Source: an uncultured Collinsella sp. | GTDB taxonomy: Bacteria; Actinomycetota; Coriobacteriia; Coriobacteriales; Coriobacteriaceae | DNA length: 6,364 bases | NCBI GenBank assembly: GCA_905211615.1 | Contig: CAJMBB010000107.1 | Coordinates: 1-6,364 of the forward strand | Direction: 5' to 3' | In this document: positions 4,035 through 6,364 of the stretch, piece by piece | Numbering within the stretch: the stretch's first letter is position 1 | Layout: each line of letters opens with the position of its first letter | The notes under the pieces: model-generated | Told to the model about the DNA's origin: nothing | Database searches by the model: none | What the model saw: only the letters and a program-made list of their open reading frames with translations | Program-made: the position numbers and the translations under genes

Positions 4035-6308
4035 TTAGCGGCGCTTGCGGGTGGCCGTTGCCTTACGGACGGAGGTCTTCTTGGTCGGAGCTTTTTCCTC
4101 AGTCTTAGCAGCGGGGGAGACCGGGGCCTCCTTGGCGGGCTCGGTCTTTGCCGTAGCCTTCGGAGCGGTCTTGGCCTCAGCGGCCTTCGGTGCCGGCTCG
4201 GCCTTTACTGCGGGCTTGGCCTCGACCTTAGCCTCTGCCTTGGTAGCTGCGGCCTTAGTCGTGGTCTTTTTGGTCGTCGTCGTGGTGCGCTTGCGCGTGG
4301 TGGTCTTGGCGGCCGGCTTTGTCTCGACAGTTACCTCGGCCTTGGGCTCGGCGGGGGTTTCCTCGACCTTGACAGCGGGCTTTGCGGCAGCCTTCGGAGC
4401 GGCCTTGGTCGCAGTAGCCTTGGCGGCCGTCGACTTCGTTGCCGTGGTTTTCTTGGCAGCTGTTGCCTTCTTGGCGGTCGTGGTCGTCTTCTTGGCAGCG
4501 GTCTTTGCCGGAGCCTTGGCGGCCGGCTTGGCCTCTGCGACCTCGGCCTCGGCGTCCGTCTTGGCAGCGGCGGTCGTGCGCTTGCGCGTGGTCGTTCCCT
4601 TGGTAGCCGTCGTTTTAGTCGCGGTAGGCTTGGTCGTCGTAGCCTTCTTGGCGGTCGTCTTGCGGGTTGTGGTCTTTTTGGCGGCAGGCTTCGCGGCAGG
4701 CTTGACCTCTGCCTTTGCCGCAGGAGCAGTCTCAGCATTCACCTCAGGCTCGGCCTTTGCGGGCTCAGCCTCAACCGGCTTCTCCTCGGCCTTGGCTTTG
4801 GGCTCCGGCTCAACGGCCACCGGCTCAGCAATAGCCTCAGGCTCGTCGACAACAGCCGCCGGCCTCTCAATCTCCGGATGCATAAAGAAGTACAGGTCCA
4901 GATATTTATCGGCCGAGCGCGTCCAGCTAAAGTCCTGGCTCATGGCCTGCGTGACCAGCTGGTTCCAGGCGTCGCGGTTATCCCAGAACAGACGCGCCGC
5001 GCGGAATACCGCATCGCCCATCTCGTCGCCGTTAAAGTTGCTAAACGAGAAGCCCGTGCCCTCGACGGTAAACTCGTTGTACGGCTGCACGGTGTCCTTC
5101 AGGCCACCGGTCTCGCGAACAATCGGCAGCGTGCCGTAGCGCATGGCGATGATCTGCGACAGGCCGCAGGGCTCAAACTTCGAAGGCATCAGGAACATGT
5201 CGGCGGCGGCATACATGCGCTGCGACAGCGCCGGATCGAACTCGATGCGTGCGGCCATGGTGCCGGGGTACTTGTCCTGGAAGTAGCGCAGGCCGTCCTC
5301 GTAGTCGCGGTCGCCGGTGCCCAGCACCGCCACCTGCACGCCGCCGGACAGGATGCGGTCGAGCGCGTACATGACCAGATCCATGCCCTTCTGGCGCGTC
5401 AGGCGCGTGACCATCACCATGAGCGGACGGTCGTCGCGAACCTCGAGGCCCAGTTCCTCCTGCAGCTTGGCCTTGCACACGGCCTTGCCGGAACGGTCCT
5501 CCACGGTGTAGTTGGCGGCAATTCGCTTGTCTGTTGCCGGGTCAAAGCCCGCAACGTCAATGCCGTTCAAAATGCCCTGCAGCGCGTAGGAACGCTCGCG
5601 CAGTACGCCGTCCAGGCCCTCGCCAAACTCGGGCGTCTGGATCTCGTTGGCATAGGTGGGGCTCACCGTGGTGATGGCGTCGGCATAGCGCAGGGCGCCC
5701 AGCATGTAGTTGATGCTGCAGGCGTCGCAACGCAGCTGCGAGGCGGCCGCCGGAATGTGCGCCACACCAAGGATGTCCTCCATCACGGTGTCGCTAAACT
5801 GGCCCTGGAACGCCACGTTGTGGATCGAGAACACGGTCTTGACGCGGTCATACAGCGGCAGGCCCTGGTAGAACTCGCGCAAAAACACGGGCGCCAGCGC
5901 CGTCTGCCAGTCGTTCGCGTGGATCACATCAGGCTTAAATTCAATGTACGGCAGCATCTCCAAAACGGCACGGGAGAAGAACGCAAAGCGCTCCGCGTCG
6001 TCAAAGTGACCGTAAAGTCCTTGGCGCTTAAAGTAGTACTGGTTATCGATGAGGTAGTAAATGACATTGCCTACCTTCGCCTCAAAAATACCGCAATACT
6101 GGCGACGCCAAGCCACCGGCACACTGATGCTTGTTAAAAACTTCATGTTGTCGCGTAATTCCTGCGGCACGCTTTCATACAGCGGCATCACCACGCGGCA
6201 ACCAATCAGGCGTGCGCGCAGCGCCTGCGGCAAAGAACCCGCTACGTCTGCAAGGCCGCCCGTTGCGGCAAAAGGCAACGCTTCACTGGCACAAAACAAA
6301 ACTTTCAT
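4035..6308 (-). CDS. glgA: Glycogen synthase GlgA (GT5, ADP-glucose type) with a long Lys/Ala/Thr-rich C-terminal tail
   Basis: A cytoplasmic enzyme that adds glucose from ADP-glucose to the non-reducing ends of alpha-1,4-glucan chains. The N-terminus MKVLFCASEALPF starts the GT5 domain directly. Later come HANDWQT (130-136), SIHNVAFQGQ (161-170), TRLTRQKGMDL (301-311, with R302 and K307 at the usual nucleotide-sugar-binding positions), LGTGD (329-333), PSKFEPCGLSQ (375-385, with E379 and C381) and ETGGLKDTV (399-407). The core ends near DLYFFMHPEI (471-480), the normal length for bacterial GlgA. Residues 481-757 are extra: a low-complexity tail. The loop usually written KTGGLADV reads ATGGLADV, with Ala at position 15 where E. 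coli has Lys. The ATG at 6308 follows a purine-rich ribosome site, GAAGGAAAGGAAAG, at a rather long spacing of 13 nt. No promoter is clear in the 56 bp left upstream, so glgA may continue an operon from outside the window. Confidence 0.97.
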   Translation of the reverse strand: MKVLFCASEALPFAATGGLADVAGSLPQALRARLIGCRVVMPLYESVPQELRDNMKFLTSISVPVAWRRQYCGIFEAKVGNVIYYLIDNQYYFKRQGLYGHFDDAERFAFFSRAVLEMLPYIEFKPDVIHANDWQTALAPVFLREFYQGLPLYDRVKTVFSIHNVAFQGQFSDTVMEDILGVAHIPAAASQLRCDACSINYMLGALRYADAITTVSPTYANEIQTPEFGEGLDGVLRERSYALQGILNGIDVAGFDPATDKRIAANYTVEDRSGKAVCKAKLQEELGLEVRDDRPLMVMVTRLTRQKGMDLVMYALDRILSGGVQVAVLGTGDRDYEDGLRYFQDKYPGTMAARIEFDPALSQRMYAAADMFLMPSKFEPCGLSQIIAMRYGTLPIVRETGGLKDTVQPYNEFTVEGTGFSFSNFNGDEMGDAVFRAARLFWDNRDAWNQLVTQAMSQDFSWTRSADKYLDLYFFMHPEIERPAAVVDEPEAIAEPVAVEPEPKAKAEEKPVEAEPAKAEPEVNAETAPAAKAEVKPAAKPAAKKTTTRKTTAKKATTTKPTATKTTATKGTTTRKRTTAAAKTDAEAEVAEAKPAAKAPAKTAAKKTTTTAKKATAAKKTTATKSTAAKATATKAAPKAAAKPAVKVEETPAEPKAEVTVETKPAAKTTTRKRTTTTTKKTTTKAAATKAEAKVEAKPAVKAEPAPKAAEAKTAPKATAKTEPAKEAPVSPAAKTEEKAPTKKTSVRKATATRKRR
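4038..4868 (-). repeat. Low-complexity, histone-H1-like tail of GlgA (residues 481-757)
   Basis: About 277 residues built almost wholly from Ala, Lys, Thr, Glu, Pro, Val and Arg. I see no Phe, Tyr, Trp, Cys, His, Met, Leu or Gln, and only single Gly, Asn and Ile residues. The first part (to about 535) is acidic and Pro/Ala-rich (DEPEAIAEPVAVEPEP). After that it is mostly basic, with recurring modules such as KPAAKPAAKKTTTRK, TTTRKRTT (twice, near 572 and 680) and KAEAKVEAKPAVK, ending in RKATATRKRR. The DNA shows matching imperfect repeats of GCC, AAG and ACC codons. It resembles the disordered tails of bacterial H1-like proteins (AlgP, HctB, mycobacterial HupB). The reading frame is unbroken to a TAA at 4035, so it is part of the gene as read here. 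Confidence 0.9.
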
Positions 6309-6321
6309 ATCAATTACACCG

Positions 6322-6335
6322 CTTTCCTTTCCTTC
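6322..6335 (-). promoter_or_regulatory. Purine-rich ribosome binding site of glgA
   Basis: The minus strand reads GAAGGAAAGGAAAG, containing two overlapping GGAAAG-type Shine-Dalgarno cores, ending 13 nt before the ATG at 6308. The spacing is longer than usual, but no other in-frame start would preserve the canonical GlgA N-terminus (MKVLFCASE), so the start is kept. Confidence 0.6.
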
Positions 6336-6364
6336 GTTTTTCGGGGCAGCTTAGACCTTGCTTT

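Noticed and set aside
4045..5139. Long plus-strand frame of 364 codons, rich in Ala, Val, Leu and Phe, opposite the GlgA tail
   Set aside because: It is the antisense of repeated Lys/Ala/Thr/Glu codons, which gives an artificial hydrophobic-looking protein. It has no recognisable domain and lies wholly inside a gene with clear GT5 motifs.
4878..6137. Plus-strand frame of 419 codons opposite the GlgA core
   Set aside because: His/Arg/Val-rich antisense shadow without family motifs; the glgA frame explains the region.

Overview
The window carries a minus-strand gene cluster for storage and turnover of alpha-1,4-glucan (glycogen or maltodextrin). The organism is probably a high-GC gut actinobacterium of the Coriobacteriia, Collinsella-like. 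That placement is inference from the GC-rich coding sequence, the strong AAGGAAG-type ribosome sites, the gene content and the protein sequence style; there is no rRNA or other marker here to prove it.

Layout, read along the minus strand from right to left: (1) glgA, a GT5 glycogen synthase (6308 to 4035) with a complete catalytic core of about 480 residues and an extra C-terminal tail of about 277 residues made almost only of Ala, Lys, Thr, Glu, Pro, Val and Arg. (2) A 457-bp gap (4034-3578) holding a good rho-independent hairpin for glgA, an AT-rich stretch with a 130-bp element bounded by 13-bp perfect inverted repeats, a 26-bp tandem repeat that appears to duplicate a promoter, and a small hairpin with tiny overlapping reading frames just before the next start. 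(3) A 1098-residue fusion (3577 to 281): a CBM34-like N-terminus, a GH13 neopullulanase/cyclomaltodextrinase-type amylase, and a C-terminal GH77 4-alpha-glucanotransferase (MalQ), with the catalytic triads of both enzymes visible. (4) An 88-bp gap with a GC-rich hairpin and a LacI-type palindrome. (5) The first 64 residues of an FmdB-family zinc-ribbon protein, cut by the window edge.

How the genes fit together: GlgA would extend glucan chains from ADP-glucose, and the fusion would hydrolyse glucans and rearrange the resulting maltooligosaccharides inside the cell, as no signal peptide is seen. All genes point the same way, but the terminator and the separate promoter region suggest that glgA and the amylase-MalQ gene are separate transcription units. 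The most unusual items are the histone-H1-like tail on GlgA, the two-enzyme fusion, and the repeat-rich intergenic region between them. No defence system, CRISPR array, tRNA, rRNA or recognisable transposase gene is present.
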